The notes under the pieces were generated by a model. It was not told the origin of the DNA, did no database searches, and saw only the letters and a list, made by a program, of their open reading frames with translations. A stretch of 64,000 nt of DNA, taken from assembly GCF_003217495.1 (NCBI RefSeq), contig NZ_QJSW01000010.1, positions 1 to 64,000 of the forward strand, given 5' to 3'. The DNA comes from Paenibacillus barcinonensis (GTDB lineage Bacteria > Bacillota > Bacilli > Paenibacillales > Paenibacillaceae). A program made the position numbers and the translations under genes. Numbering within the stretch: position 1 is the stretch's first letter; each line of letters begins with the position of its first letter. Shown piece by piece: positions 35,111 through 45,733 of this stretch.

Positions 35111-36400
35111 TTAGCTGAAACGGTACAGACGCACACCATGGGATGGCACATCTGTAGTTAAAATGTTACCTTCCAATGATGCCAGTGCTTCACTCCACAG
35201 CTCGGTACCTTGTATTGCCGCAGTTGAAGCAAAGCCGAGGAGCTGCAAATCAAGCTTTACTGGCAGCTGTGCTTTCTCGCCTACATTAAATACAGCCACA
35301 TAAGTAGATCCGTCCGCATGATCAGCGGTCCATACGATCAGATCATCTTGATGAAGTGCTTCCCTTGCACCGTAACTCTCACGATGCATCCGCAGTACCT
35401 CACGGTTCGTCAGCAAGGAGAGCGTCCACTCATCGTTGTCTCTCAGTTCGCCGCCAAAAATGAGAGGGGAGCGGAAGATGCTCCATAGTGACATCATCGT
35501 TAATTGCTCGTCTTTGGTGAATCGGGTCCACCGATCAGCACCGCCTCCATCCACAGAACGAATACCGATATGTCCGAGAGGCAGCATATCACAATCTGGC
35601 CAGCATCCCTCTGTCGGAATACCCTGCCATCTGCGGCAACGATCGAACATATCGAGAAGGAGGGGCCATTGATCCCAGAAATCGTCGGTAACTCGCCACA
35701 TATTGGCGTGCTCTGCGAAAAATGTTGCATATTCTACCGGAGCAGGGCCCGGAGAAAGACTAAGCACCATGGGCCGTCCGGCACGTTCGATGGCTGTAGC
35801 GATCATCTCGATCTCAGGCTGATGTGTATCATATAATCTGGAAGCAGCGATATCATCGACTTTTACCAGATCAACGCCCCATGAAGCATACAATGCAAAC
35901 AATGAATCATAATAGGCTTGTGCGCCTTCTTTATTGTGATCCACACCATACATATCCGTGTTCCACGGGCAGATGGAATTGGTATGAGCGATATCGCGGG
36001 CAGTGGCCTCGCTACCTAGGAGGGCCGTACCTGCATGAACCGCTTGCCGCGGTATACCGCGCATAATATGAATACCAAATTTGAGTCCAAGACGATGCAC
36101 GTAGTCAGCCAGCGGTTTGAAGCCTTGTCCCCCTGCTGCAGAAGGGAAACGGTTCTCGGCTGGCATCAGGCGAGAGTATTCATCCATAATCAGTGGCACA
36201 AAGGGGCGATATTGAGAAGACTCGGCTAACGGCTCGTACCATTGAATATCTACAGTGATATATTGCCATCCGTATTCCTTGAGATGTTCAGCCATGTAAT
36301 CGGCATTACCGCGAATCTCGGCTTCCGTTACGGCGGCGCCGTAGCAGTCCCAGCTATTCCAGCCAAGAGGGGGTGTTGGTGCTGCAAGAGTATGGTTCAT
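35111..36400 (-). CDS. GH27 alpha-galactosidase
   Basis: A retaining alpha-galactosidase or closely related enzyme that removes terminal alpha-galactose from oligosaccharides. The family opening PPLGWNSWDCYG is at residues 10-21; the nucleophile is Asp-182 in LVKVDD and the acid/base is probably Asp-240 in WRVTDD. The (beta/alpha)8 barrel runs to about residue 335 and a beta-sandwich tail follows. At 429 residues with no signal peptide it should be cytoplasmic. ATG 36400 follows AAAGGAG; an upstream in-frame ATG at 36430 is less likely. It lies downstream of, and in line with, an AraC regulator gene. Confidence 0.92.
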   Translation of the reverse strand: MNHTLAAPTPPLGWNSWDCYGAAVTEAEIRGNADYMAEHLKEYGWQYITVDIQWYEPLAESSQYRPFVPLIMDEYSRLMPAENRFPSAAGGQGFKPLADYVHRLGLKFGIHIMRGIPRQAVHAGTALLGSEATARDIAHTNSICPWNTDMYGVDHNKEGAQAYYDSLFALYASWGVDLVKVDDIAASRLYDTHQPEIEMIATAIERAGRPMVLSLSPGPAPVEYATFFAEHANMWRVTDDFWDQWPLLLDMFDRCRRWQGIPTEGCWPDCDMLPLGHIGIRSVDGGGADRWTRFTKDEQLTMMSLWSIFRSPLIFGGELRDNDEWTLSLLTNREVLRMHRESYGAREALHQDDLIVWTADHADGSTYVAVFNVGEKAQLPVKLDLQLLGFASTAAIQGTELWSEALASLEGNILTTDVPSHGVRLYRFS

Positions 36401-36516
36401 GTGAATGCTCCTTTGTATGAACTTATTCAAATTATTGCTCCTAATATCTCCATTTTAATGAAGAGAAATATGTTTATCTACAGTAATGTTGAGCCTTTAG
36501 TAGCAATATATTGCGG

Positions 36517-37398
36517 TTAGTCAAAGAATAATTTGCGATATACCAGACTTTCACCGCCGCTTCGAAAATCTCCAGGCGTAAGTCCCGTCAGCCCCCGAAA
36601 AGCTTTAATAAAATAACTGCCGCTTGAATAGCCCACCTGTGCTGCAATCTGTTCAATACTGAGTGTTGTGCCGCGCAGCAATTCCATCGCTTTTTCAATT
36701 CGTATGCGGGTAAGATACGAGCCGGGAGTGAGGCCGGTGCTAGCCGAAAATCTGCGGATCAGGTGATACTTGGACAGTGAAATTTGTTCTGCGAGCTGAT
36801 CTATACTGATCATGCTGGCGTAATGGCTCTCGATGTAAGCTGCGGCTTGGCGAATGTGCTCAGACCAATTCTCACGATTATGACGCGCTGTCGTCTGGAG
36901 CCGAACCAGTTCGGTCATGAATTGATAAACACTTGATGAAGCGATGAGCGGGTCCGTAATTCGTCCCGCAGCAGCATCGGTCACAATCATGCGCAACAGG
37001 CGGATTGGCGCTGAATCTGTAGGTAAAGAAGGCACTTCGCCTGCTACTGCCTTAAACTTCCTCCAGTGAGCGGAGATGAGATCAGGCCGAAATAACAGGA
37101 AAATGAAATGCCATGGCTCAGTGGCATCGACAGGATAGTAATAGCGATGAGGGCCAGGAATTTCCGCCAAAAAAGCTTGTCCAGCCCTGACGCGATATGA
37201 GCGGTCGTTATTTTCAAAGATGCCTTCTCCTGAAAAAGTGTATTGAAATAAAAGGAGTGGGCCATCCGTGCGCTCCAGCCCGTCCCAGTAATATGAAGAA
37301 TCGGTGATGACATCACACCCCGCTGCATACAGTTTGCACAGAGCGAGTTCACGATCATCTGCAAAGCGAAAGCCGTACGTGCCTTTTATAATATCCAT
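36517..37398 (-). CDS. AraC-family regulator
   Basis: A 293-residue regulator with an N-terminal cupin-like sugar-sensing domain (FQYTFSGEGIFE, then GPHRYYYPV) and two C-terminal helix-turn-helix motifs: LAEQISLSKYHLIRRFS and IAAQVGYSSGSYFIKAFR. ATG 37398 follows AGGAGGAACCTC. It is divergent from the GH95 gene and upstream of the GH27 gene on the same strand, so both are plausible targets. Confidence 0.93.
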   Translation of the reverse strand: MDIIKGTYGFRFADDRELALCKLYAAGCDVITDSSYYWDGLERTDGPLLLFQYTFSGEGIFENNDRSYRVRAGQAFLAEIPGPHRYYYPVDATEPWHFIFLLFRPDLISAHWRKFKAVAGEVPSLPTDSAPIRLLRMIVTDAAAGRITDPLIASSSVYQFMTELVRLQTTARHNRENWSEHIRQAAAYIESHYASMISIDQLAEQISLSKYHLIRRFSASTGLTPGSYLTRIRIEKAMELLRGTTLSIEQIAAQVGYSSGSYFIKAFRGLTGLTPGDFRSGGESLVYRKLFFD

Positions 37399-37663
37399 GA
37401 GGTTCCTCCTGATGATTGATGCGCATATGCTCCATTATATCTTGTTACAGATAAAATGGCTGTATGGCGGTGATGTAGTCTAACAAAAAAGAGCGTTTTC
37501 AACTGCAGAAGCAGCACTAAAGATCGAACAGGTTAACATTGTGAAGCTTTCGGTTAGTTTTCTACATTCTTCCATGCTGATGGAGCAGGTAAACTGATTA
37601 GAGGGACTACGCTGTCCATATTAGTTTCGCAACGGACGAAGCATTTTTCAGTGGAGGTGCAGG

Positions 37664-39982
37664 ATGAACTTGAATAAAATTACGTTTGACAACGAAGCTC
37701 AGCAGTGGGAGGAAGCATTACCGATTGGAAATGGTACTCTTGGTGGCATGGTTTTCGGAAGAACACATCTGGAAAGAGTGCAACTTAACGAAGACAGCCT
37801 GTGGTACGGCGGGCCAATGGAACGAAACAATCCACGGGCGCTTGACTCTCTGGATGAAATACGGCAGCTGCTGTTTCATGGCCGGATTCGCCAGGCAGAA
37901 GAGCTGGCACTTACTTCCTTGGTGGGTGTACCCGACGGGCAGAGACATTACGAGCCGCTGGGTGATTTCTATCTTGCTATGCATGCTGCGAATGAGGAAA
38001 TCTCGGATTATCAGAGGCATCTTGATCTGGAGCAGGGGCTCGTTAAGATGCAGTACATTAGTGGCAATGCAACGTATAAACGTAACTATTTTTCGAGTTA
38101 TCCAGATCAGGTCATGGCTGTTCATCTATCTACCAACGTGCCAGGCCGGCTGTCATTCACTGCACTATTCGGGAGAGGCTCCGTGCTGAACTGGTCACCG
38201 TTATCTGGTGCATTAAGACATCCGGTTGGCTTCCAGTCGCTCCTTGACCGAATCGAACAGGGCAGCAATGGTGATATGATCATCTCGGGAAGAAGTGGTG
38301 GTGAAGATGGAGTCCGCTTCTGCTGTGCCATTCGGGTTATACATCATGGGGGGGAGCTTCGGTATTCAAGTGGACAGATATCGCTTGATCATGCTGATTC
38401 GGCAACTGTATTGATTGCAGCCTGCACTGATTTTCGCTATGGCAAGGAAGAGCTTGTAAAGGAGTGCATGCGAAGAATAGAAGCAGCTGCTGCCAAATCA
38501 TATGAGCAGCTGCTTGAAGATCACATGAGTGATTATCAAGCCTTGTTCAGACGTGTCGAACTGCATCTGGAAGGAAAAGAAACGGATCGAGATCACATCC
38601 ATCTGCCCATAAATGAGCGTTTGGCAAGGCTTCAGAGTGGAGCCAGTGATCCTGAACTGGTCAGCTTGTATTTTCAGTTTGGACGATATCTGCTCATCTC
38701 CAGCAGTCGTCCCGGTTCATTGCCTGCGAATCTGCAAGGCATATGGAATAAGGACATGCTCCCAGTGTGGGATAGCAAGTATACGATTAACATCAATACC
38801 GAAATGAATTATTGGCTGGCAGAAAGCTGCAATTTGGCAGAGTGTCATGTCCCGCTTTTTGATTTTATCGACAGATTGAAGGTGCGGGGGCGGGAAACGG
38901 CTAGCCGGATGTACGGATGCAGGGGATTTGTAGCGCACCATAATTCAGATATATGGGCGGATTCTGCACCGCAGGACGTCTGCCTGACATCGACCTTCTG
39001 GACGATGGGTGGCGCATGGTTATCCCTGCATCTGTGGGAGCATTATGCATATAGCAGGGATACGGCTTTTTTGTCGAAAGCCTATGAAACGATGAAAGAG
39101 GCGGCCCAATTTGTACTGGATTTCCTTGTGGAGGACCCGGAGGGGAATTGGGTCATATGTCCTTCCTCCTCACCAGAGAACATTTACATATTAGATAATG
39201 GTGAGTCAGGGGCACTTTGTTATGGGGCTTCTATGGATAACCAGATTATTCACGAGCTGTTTATTCGTTGTATCGAGAGCGCGAATATTTTGCAATTGGA
39301 TCAATCGTTTGTTGTACAGTTACGAGAGGCATTATCGCGTATTCCGGGCATTGCCGTCGGGAAGCATGGACAGATTCAGGAGTGGAGCAATGACTATGAG
39401 GAGCTTGAACCAGGTCATCGGCATATCTCCCACTTGTTTGCGCTGCATCCAGGTTCACAGATCACTCCGCGCACAACTCCTGAACTGGCCAAGGCGGCTC
39501 GGGTTACTTTGGATCGCAGACTTCAGCATGGGGGAGGGCATACGGGCTGGAGCCGTGCCTGGATTCTCAACATGTGGGCCAGACTGGAGCAGAAGGAGCT
39601 GGCACATGATAACGTTGTAGAGTTACTGCGATCTTCTACGCTGCCGAATTTGTTCTGTGATCACCCGCCGTTTCAGATTGATGGTAACTTTGGCGGTACG
39701 GCAGGTATTGCCGAGATGCTGCTACAAAGTCATGCGGGTGAGATTCGCTTGCTTCCAGCACTGCCTGGGGCATGGCCAGCGGGTATCGTGCGGGGGTTAC
39801 GGGCTCGTGGAGGAATTGAGGTAGATATGGAATGGCAGGATGGGGAACTGCTCTCAGCTACGCTGCGTTCAAGTGTAGCTACGACAGTTACGGTTTCTTA
39901 TTTGGCACAGCAGATTGAGCTAAATTTTCAGCATGAGCAGCATTTGATTTCGTTAAAAGGGAGCGAGTTCAGCTCTCACTGA
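37664..39982 (+). CDS. GH95 glycoside hydrolase (alpha-L-fucosidase/alpha-L-galactosidase family)
   Basis: An inverting hydrolase of 772 residues acting on alpha-1,2-linked L-fucose or L-galactose of plant glycans such as xyloglucan. The N-terminal beta domain opens with [15 protein letters not shown], and an EDSLWYGGP segment follows. The helical barrel carries the paired asparagines of [13 protein letters not shown] with the likely acid and [18 protein letters not shown] with the conserved Asp. No signal peptide is visible, so it is probably intracellular. ATG 37664 follows GTGGAGG. A weak cre-like sequence lies about 165 bases upstream. Substrate choice within the family is open. Confidence 0.92.
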   Translation: MNLNKITFDNEAQQWEEALPIGNGTLGGMVFGRTHLERVQLNEDSLWYGGPMERNNPRALDSLDEIRQLLFHGRIRQAEELALTSLVGVPDGQRHYEPLGDFYLAMHAANEEISDYQRHLDLEQGLVKMQYISGNATYKRNYFSSYPDQVMAVHLSTNVPGRLSFTALFGRGSVLNWSPLSGALRHPVGFQSLLDRIEQGSNGDMIISGRSGGEDGVRFCCAIRVIHHGGELRYSSGQISLDHADSATVLIAACTDFRYGKEELVKECMRRIEAAAAKSYEQLLEDHMSDYQALFRRVELHLEGKETDRDHIHLPINERLARLQSGASDPELVSLYFQFGRYLLISSSRPGSLPANLQGIWNKDMLPVWDSKYTININTEMNYWLAESCNLAECHVPLFDFIDRLKVRGRETASRMYGCRGFVAHHNSDIWADSAPQDVCLTSTFWTMGGAWLSLHLWEHYAYSRDTAFLSKAYETMKEAAQFVLDFLVEDPEGNWVICPSSSPENIYILDNGESGALCYGASMDNQIIHELFIRCIESANILQLDQSFVVQLREALSRIPGIAVGKHGQIQEWSNDYEELEPGHRHISHLFALHPGSQITPRTTPELAKAARVTLDRRLQHGGGHTGWSRAWILNMWARLEQKELAHDNVVELLRSSTLPNLFCDHPPFQIDGNFGGTAGIAEMLLQSHAGEIRLLPALPGAWPAGIVRGLRARGGIEVDMEWQDGELLSATLRSSVATTVTVSYLAQQIELNFQHEQHLISLKGSEFSSH

Positions 39983-40106
39983 CAGCTTGAGTGGCGACAT
40001 GGTACAGACACAGACGCAAATTTATTTTAATGCGATAAGTAAAAAAAGCGATTGGAGCGTATTTCTGTTATCGAAGTTTTGGTGAGTATGCTTTGCTTCG
40101 TTTTTA

Positions 40107-40154
40107 AGCGAAACGTCCGGGTACTGATCCGGGATGTTTCGCTCTTTTTTTTTG
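40107..40154 (+). terminator. Intrinsic terminator after the GH95 gene
   Basis: AGCGAAACGTCCGG pairs with CCGGGATGTTTCGCT around GTACTGAT, followed by nine T residues. Confidence 0.95.
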
Positions 40155-40265
40155 TTTTGATCAGGGCAAGTGTAGTTTCGCGCAATAAAATGAATCATTT
40201 ACGCATTGAAAATGGTGATAACAACCTATAGAATGGAAGCAATCTCATGCAAATCAGCCGCTAAA

Positions 40266-40279
40266 TGTAAGCGTTTACT
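40266..40279. promoter_or_regulatory. Candidate cre (CcpA site)
   Basis: TGTAAGCGTTTACT matches the Bacillus cre consensus at 13 of 14 positions, about 300 bases before the response-regulator gene of the xylan locus. Confidence 0.6.
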
Positions 40280-40327
40280 ATTATATGGGTACATATTTTT
40301 GAGCTGCTGATTATTTTAGCCAGATAA

Positions 40328-40493
40328 CTAGGGCGTGTCTGCAAACGCTGAAGGAAGCAGATATTGCCGGATTTTCGTTCCAAGCCAGAACGTTCTTCGC
40401 AGGCGTGCCGAGGCACGTCATAGGAAAGCGACGCTGCAGTGGGTGAAAAGGCAGTAGAAGATACACTTCAGCAGGTATCAAGATACGCTCTAG
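40328..40493. repeat. MITE-like element, copy 2 (166 bp)
   Basis: The left end begins CTAGGGCGTGTCTGCAAACG and continues CTGAAG. The right end on the opposite strand reads CTAGAGCGTATCTTGATACC and continues TGCTGAAG. These are imperfect terminal inverted repeats of about 26 bp. The interior of about 110 bp has no ORF. The ends match the 58-bp element at 4132-4189. Confidence 0.75.
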
Positions 40494-40574
40494 CCCAGCA
40501 GTCTTATCGTATTCCGTCTGAAGATGATTTACAGCAGATGGTTATTTTTTTGTAACTGGAAAGGGGAGGGCATC

Positions 40575-42152
40575 ATGTTAAAAGTATTGCTGGTTGACGA
40601 TGAAATGTATATTCGCAAAGGAATGTATGAGCTGATTGATTGGCATAGTCTGGGTATGGAGATTGCTGGAGAGGCAGAGAATGGACTCGAAGCGCTAAAA
40701 AAAGCGGAATGCCTGCAGCCCGACATCATTATTACGGACATTCGAATGCCCATCCTCGATGGATTGGAGTTAATCCGTGCTATAGCAAATTCGCCAACAA
40801 TGGAACCGGTTTTTATCATTATTAGCGGATACCATGATTTCAAGTATGCTCAACAGGCTATTCGATACGGTGTGCAGGATTATATTCTGAAGCCGATTGA
40901 TGATGAAGAGATGACGGCAACGCTGCAAAAATCAGCTGACTTGATTCGAAACAATCGAAAGCATGCCTTTCTGGCAGAAGAACAGGCCAGTCGCATTATG
41001 TTAAAAGAGATCATTAAGGGACAGGTATGCAAGGAGGATCAGATTCGTTATGCGGACATGCTGGGTATGGACCGTCAGACGTCAATCATGATTGTGTTAA
41101 TCGAAATTTTGATAGGGACCGAGATGAGACATATTACGGTGCAGCATATTAACGATTTGCTGCAAGCGTCAGGAGGGCAGCTATTCAATGTATACGTTAT
41201 CGAGGAGCAGCGAGGCAGATTTACCTTAATCCTTCTATGGAGAGATTCACACCAGAAGCGTCGTACAGATGACACAGAAGAGCATCTTCAGAAAATACAG
41301 AAAAGATTAAGTGAGCAGCTGCATGCAGATGTGGCACTCTATGCTGGCACGATGGTAAATGACATGAGTGATGCACCACGTTCTTATGCAGAAGCTGATG
41401 AAGCATCCCGACATAAATTTGCAGAGCCTGGGAACGTCATTCGTTATTCCGACATAAAGGACAAGCCATTATACGTTTTTAATGTAAATCACGAAGAGGT
41501 CGATCCGTTGATTTTGAGCCTGGAAGAGCGCAATCGCGTTGCTTGTCACGCCGTGGTAGAGGAGATGTTCAAGCTGTTTCATCGCCGCCGCTTCTCTCCT
41601 CAGGCAGTGACGGGCTCACTTGTGCGCTGTATGACAGGCATTCTGGCTGTAGTTCATGAGATGGGCGGCAGTGAGGCGGGACTGCAGCAGCTCAAGTCAC
41701 TGGCGGAGCAAGGGCAGGATGGCTGGAACCTGCGTCTTCTCAAGGAAGCGTTTGTTACTGCACTTGAGGAAGCGGAGCAATATATTGCACAGCTACGTAC
41801 CGAACAGTCCAAGGGGGATATCAACAAGATCAAACGATATATTGATTCCCATTATACAGAGAATATTAGCCTTAAAAGCATTGCCGCCGAGTTTTACATG
41901 AATCCGGTCTATCTGGGGCGGCTATTTCGCAAAAGCTATAATCAGTATTTTAACGAGTACTTGCTTCAGCTCCGCATTCAGGAGGCGCAAAAGCTGTTAC
42001 GTCAGACGGATCTGAGAATGTATGAGGTGGCTGCTCGCATCGGATTTCAGAATGCCGATTATTTTGTGACACAGTTTGAAAAAATCGTCAATATGACTCC
42101 TACAGCCTATCGTAATCTGCTGAAAGAGGAAGGACTGCGGGGGGCCGAGTGA
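40575..42152 (+). CDS. YesN-type response regulator with AraC helix-turn-helix
   Basis: A 525-residue regulator. The receiver (residues 1-120) has the acidic pair DD at 8-9, phospho-acceptor Asp-55 in IIITDIRMP and Lys-106 in ILKPID. A middle domain of about 280 residues is typical of the YesN group. The C-terminus holds two AraC motifs (IAAEFYMNPVYLGRLFRKSY and VAARIGFQNADYFVTQFEK). ATG 40575 follows GAAAGGGGAGG. Its stop overlaps the start of the YesM-type kinase gene. It likely activates the importer genes that follow. Confidence 0.94.
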   Translation: MLKVLLVDDEMYIRKGMYELIDWHSLGMEIAGEAENGLEALKKAECLQPDIIITDIRMPILDGLELIRAIANSPTMEPVFIIISGYHDFKYAQQAIRYGVQDYILKPIDDEEMTATLQKSADLIRNNRKHAFLAEEQASRIMLKEIIKGQVCKEDQIRYADMLGMDRQTSIMIVLIEILIGTEMRHITVQHINDLLQASGGQLFNVYVIEEQRGRFTLILLWRDSHQKRRTDDTEEHLQKIQKRLSEQLHADVALYAGTMVNDMSDAPRSYAEADEASRHKFAEPGNVIRYSDIKDKPLYVFNVNHEEVDPLILSLEERNRVACHAVVEEMFKLFHRRRFSPQAVTGSLVRCMTGILAVVHEMGGSEAGLQQLKSLAEQGQDGWNLRLLKEAFVTALEEAEQYIAQLRTEQSKGDINKIKRYIDSHYTENISLKSIAAEFYMNPVYLGRLFRKSYNQYFNEYLLQLRIQEAQKLLRQTDLRMYEVAARIGFQNADYFVTQFEKIVNMTPTAYRNLLKEEGLRGAE

Positions 42153-43888
42153 TGCGCTGGAATCCAAATTACATGAAGCTTCGGGATAAGCTGCTGTTGA
42201 TGTATGTACTGTCCGTGTTTATTCCGATTGTTTTTACCAATATTGCTTTTTATCAGGTGACAACTGCCAATATTCGCAGTCAGAAAACACGTGATGCAGG
42301 GGTAGCGTTAAACAATCTGAAGAATGAGCTGCGCGTTACGATTGATCAGGGGGTAGGACTATCGTATTCGCTCTATGCCGATCCCGTATTTAATGAGACG
42401 TTATCCCGTTCTTTTGACAGCCATTCGGAGTACATAAGGGCCTACAATTCCTATCTCAAAGGCGAGTTATCGGGCCAACTCAGCCAAGGCATTCGCTGGT
42501 ATCAGGTGTATACAGACAACCCGACCATTTTGTCCTCCGGATACATTGAGCATTTGAACGAGGCTGTTCGCAAGTCCAGTTGGTATCAAAAATTGCAGGA
42601 TCACACTGCGCCTTATCCAACCTTGATTTCAGCCGATCAGGAGTTAAGTCTTGTACAGCGCTTGAACAACAGTGATACCGGTGGAATTGAGCAGCTGCTC
42701 AAAATTGACTTTAACATGGACCTGATGAAAGAACAGTTTCGCAACAGCGGCTTTGATGGCAGTGTGTATCTGGTTGATCCGAAAGGGTATATCCGGTTTG
42801 CTAGCCATTCCGGTTCAGGCTCGGCTTCTGTCGGAGAGCTATACGGCAATATGGAGTTTCCCAACAAGACGATTCGTTTTGAGCGGGTCTATTCCGGCAT
42901 TAACTATCTGGAAGGCTGGTCATTGCAAGGGGTTATGGATGAAGAGGCTGTGCTGCAGGAGGTACGCAAATCCAGGTCTTTTGTAGTCTGGCTGGCGTGT
43001 ATCAACTTTGTGCTGCCTACAATCATTATTGCGGCGATGTCCAGATCCATACATGTCAGGCTGGTGCGGATTCTGAAACATATGAAGAAGGTGAAAACCC
43101 AGAACTTTCAGACGATCCCGCCTGAGGATGCCAGAGACGAGATCGGGCAGCTGACTACCGAATTTAACCGGATGACCGAGACGATTCGGGATCTGATTGA
43201 TGAAGTATACCTTGCGGATATTCAAAAAAAGGACCTGGAGCTGAAAGAGCAGCAGGCTCAGCTACATGCGCTTCATAGTCAGATTAATCCACATTTTCTG
43301 TTTAACACACTTGAATCTGTGCGGATGCGGAGTCTGATTAAAGGAGAGAAGGAAACCGCCAAAATCGTGCACCATATGGCCAAAATGTTCCGTAAGTCCA
43401 TCAGCTGGAACCAGCATGAAGTGACTGTAAAGGAAGAATTGGAGCTCATCGACAGCTTTTTGCAAATTCAAAAATATCGTTTTGGAGAGAAGCTTCAGTA
43501 TCATGTTCAGGCTGATGAGGCTGCCTTAAAATATCGGATTCCCAAGATGGTTATTCTGCCATTTGTAGAGAATGCGAGTATTCATGGAATCGAGTCCACC
43601 CCAGGGGAGGGCTTCATTCAGTTGTTCGTACGTGTAGAAAGGCATGAGCTGCATATCCAGCTGGAGGACAATGGGATTGGCATGTCTGCTACCAGGTTGG
43701 AAGAATTGCTGCTTTATCTGGATCAGAATGTGGATATGGGCGAACATGTTGGCATGAAAAATGCTTACAGCCGCTTGAAGCTTTGTTATATGGATCGCTT
43801 TTCTTTGTCCATACAATCCGTAGAAGGCAGGGGAACAACAATCCATATCAAACTTCCACTTGAGCATGATCAATGTAAAGGAGAATAA
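42152..43888 (+). CDS. YesM-type sensor histidine kinase
   Basis: A membrane kinase of 578 residues: transmembrane segments near residues 15-35 and 283-305 bracket an extracytoplasmic sensor domain. A HAMP segment, the His_kinase signature HSQINPHFLFNTLE (phospho-His about residue 381) and a C-terminal ATPase domain (VENASIHGI, then DNGIGM) follow. ATG 42152 overlaps the stop of the response regulator (TGATG); GTG 42149 is also in frame. With the upstream regulator it forms a two-component system of the kind that controls polysaccharide uptake in Paenibacillus. Confidence 0.94.
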   Translation: MRWNPNYMKLRDKLLLMYVLSVFIPIVFTNIAFYQVTTANIRSQKTRDAGVALNNLKNELRVTIDQGVGLSYSLYADPVFNETLSRSFDSHSEYIRAYNSYLKGELSGQLSQGIRWYQVYTDNPTILSSGYIEHLNEAVRKSSWYQKLQDHTAPYPTLISADQELSLVQRLNNSDTGGIEQLLKIDFNMDLMKEQFRNSGFDGSVYLVDPKGYIRFASHSGSGSASVGELYGNMEFPNKTIRFERVYSGINYLEGWSLQGVMDEEAVLQEVRKSRSFVVWLACINFVLPTIIIAAMSRSIHVRLVRILKHMKKVKTQNFQTIPPEDARDEIGQLTTEFNRMTETIRDLIDEVYLADIQKKDLELKEQQAQLHALHSQINPHFLFNTLESVRMRSLIKGEKETAKIVHHMAKMFRKSISWNQHEVTVKEELELIDSFLQIQKYRFGEKLQYHVQADEAALKYRIPKMVILPFVENASIHGIESTPGEGFIQLFVRVERHELHIQLEDNGIGMSATRLEELLLYLDQNVDMGEHVGMKNAYSRLKLCYMDRFSLSIQSVEGRGTTIHIKLPLEHDQCKGE

Positions 43889-43937
43889 TGGAACGATATA
43901 CTTTTTAAAGAACAAAGTACAGTTTTGTAGGTAACTA

Positions 43938-43951
43938 TGAAAGCGTTATCT
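43938..43951. promoter_or_regulatory. Candidate cre before the sugar importer genes
   Basis: TGAAAGCGTTATCT matches the cre consensus at 13 of 14 positions and lies 58 bases before the binding-protein start, a usual place for CcpA control. Confidence 0.6.
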
Positions 43952-44008
43952 TGATATATTGAGAGTGCTTACAGACAACGCTTAATTAAAAAAGGGGGAA
44001 TACAACAC

Positions 44009-45688
44009 ATGTTAAAACCGCTTTTGAAAACGACAGGCTTAGCTGTACTGCTGGCATCCCTTCTGGCCGGGTGCAATTCAAGCAGCTCCTCTCCGGGGGC
44101 CTCGCCTGCAGCAGAAAAGGATGATAACAGTCCGGTAACGTTCTCGTATTATATGTTCTCTTCAGGGAAGAAGGACACGTTAGCTAGTGAAACGACGATT
44201 GGCAAGGAGCTACAGCAGCAGACGGGCGTAGACTGGAAAATGGAATATCTCGTAGGCGATAGCGCGACCAAAGCGGGTGTCATGATTGCAAGTGGAGATT
44301 ACCCGGATGTCATCGCTTCCAGTGGAGAAATGTCGAAGTTGCTGGATGCGGGTGCTTACATACCGCTAGATGATTTAATCGAGAAATATGGACCAAACAT
44401 TAAAAAGGTATACGGACCTTACTTTGACAAAATGAGAAATCCGGAGGATGGCAAAATCTATGCGCTTCCGTATACGGCGAATCAGGGTGAGTATTCAGGA
44501 AGTCCAAATGTCGGGGGCGGGGCGTTCTGGATTCAACGTTCTGTGCTGAAGGAATTTAACTATCCGAAGATTACAACACTGGATGAATATTTCGACCTGA
44601 TTGAGGACTACAAGGAGAAGCATCCAACCGTTGACGGGGCTGAAACGATCGGCTTTGTCTCTCTCGCGGGCGTAGCGAACAACTTCTTCACACTGCAGAA
44701 TCCAGCGATGCACCTTGCGGGATATCCGAATGACGGCGGCGTTATGGTTGATACGAAAACCCATGTAGCTAGAACGGTTGCCGGAACGGAAGAACAGAAA
44801 CGATGGATCAAAAAGCTGAATGAGATTAACGCGAAGGGGCTGCTTGATCCGGAATCATTCACGATGAACAAGGACCAGTATCTTGCCAAACTGACCTCAG
44901 GCCGTGTTCTCGGTTACTTTAACTATGCATGGCAGATCGGAGATGCGTCCAAAAACCTGCTCGCAGCAGGCATTGATGAGAAGCGTTATGCGCCTCTTCC
45001 CATCGTCTTCGATAGTAGCATAAAGGATCAATACATTGATCCTCCGGGGTTTGTAAACAACTATGCAACCGGAATTACCGTAAATGCGAAAGATCCGGAA
45101 CGGATTATCAAGTATTTTGACAATCTGCTCAAAGAAGAGAATCAGATTCTCATTCAATGGGGCATCAAGGATCAAACCTACAGTGTGGATGAAAAAGGCC
45201 GTTTCTATTATGCCAACGACGAGCAGCGCAAAATACATGATGACGTGGAGCTGGGCCGCAAATTCGGTTTCACCTACTTCAGCAATGATTGGCCTCGTTA
45301 TGGAGGAGAGTCTACTCTGTCGGATGGAAACGCATTCAGTCCGGGGAACCAGCCAGAAGTTGTTGCATCAACCTACACCGAAGGAGATAAAAAATTCCTG
45401 GATGCCTATGGCATCAAAACATTTAGTGAACTCTTCAACAAGCCGGAAGAGCGTCCATGGTTCCCGGCATGGTCTATCGCTCTGGAGCAAGGCTCGCCTG
45501 AGCAGGTTTTTACTACGAAATCAGACGACCTGCAGCGTAAATATTTGCCTGAGATGATTCTCGGTGCGCCATCAAACTTCGATAAGATTTGGAATGATTA
45601 TATGGCTGAGTTCAACAAGCTGGACAAAGCGGGTTACGAGAAAAAGATCACCGAAGTTGTGCAGAACCGGGTTGCAGGTAAATGGTAA
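44009..45688 (+). CDS. Extracellular oligosaccharide-binding lipoprotein (LplA type)
   Basis: A 559-residue family 1 binding protein, lipid-anchored at Cys-22 (LLAGC) with a serine-rich linker. The mature fold shows VTFSYYMFSSGK, ASGDYPDVIASSGEMSKL and the long C-terminal lobe typical of the LplA group, which binds oligosaccharides rather than monosaccharides. ATG 44009 follows AAAAGGGGG. Two permease genes follow, with a stable hairpin in the first gap. In xylan-degrading Paenibacillus, similar sets import aldouronates; that this one does so is inferred from the adjacent glucuronoxylanase. Confidence 0.92.
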   Translation: MLKPLLKTTGLAVLLASLLAGCNSSSSSPGASPAAEKDDNSPVTFSYYMFSSGKKDTLASETTIGKELQQQTGVDWKMEYLVGDSATKAGVMIASGDYPDVIASSGEMSKLLDAGAYIPLDDLIEKYGPNIKKVYGPYFDKMRNPEDGKIYALPYTANQGEYSGSPNVGGGAFWIQRSVLKEFNYPKITTLDEYFDLIEDYKEKHPTVDGAETIGFVSLAGVANNFFTLQNPAMHLAGYPNDGGVMVDTKTHVARTVAGTEEQKRWIKKLNEINAKGLLDPESFTMNKDQYLAKLTSGRVLGYFNYAWQIGDASKNLLAAGIDEKRYAPLPIVFDSSIKDQYIDPPGFVNNYATGITVNAKDPERIIKYFDNLLKEENQILIQWGIKDQTYSVDEKGRFYYANDEQRKIHDDVELGRKFGFTYFSNDWPRYGGESTLSDGNAFSPGNQPEVVASTYTEGDKKFLDAYGIKTFSELFNKPEERPWFPAWSIALEQGSPEQVFTTKSDDLQRKYLPEMILGAPSNFDKIWNDYMAEFNKLDKAGYEKKITEVVQNRVAGKW

Positions 45689-45733
45689 TTCATAAGGGTT
45701 AATCAGAGCAATTCAGAACATACAAACTGTTGC

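Larger units (their letters stand above)
39983..40574. other. Intergenic region before the YesN-type gene
   Basis: This 592-base gap contains the GH95 terminator, a cre-like site and the 166-bp copy of the MITE-like repeat. No gene is supported in the rest. Confidence 0.7.

Noticed and set aside
37488..37502. cre box upstream of the GH95 gene
   Set aside because: On the minus strand it matches only about 12 of 14 positions and lacks the conserved terminal CA; too weak to list as a site.
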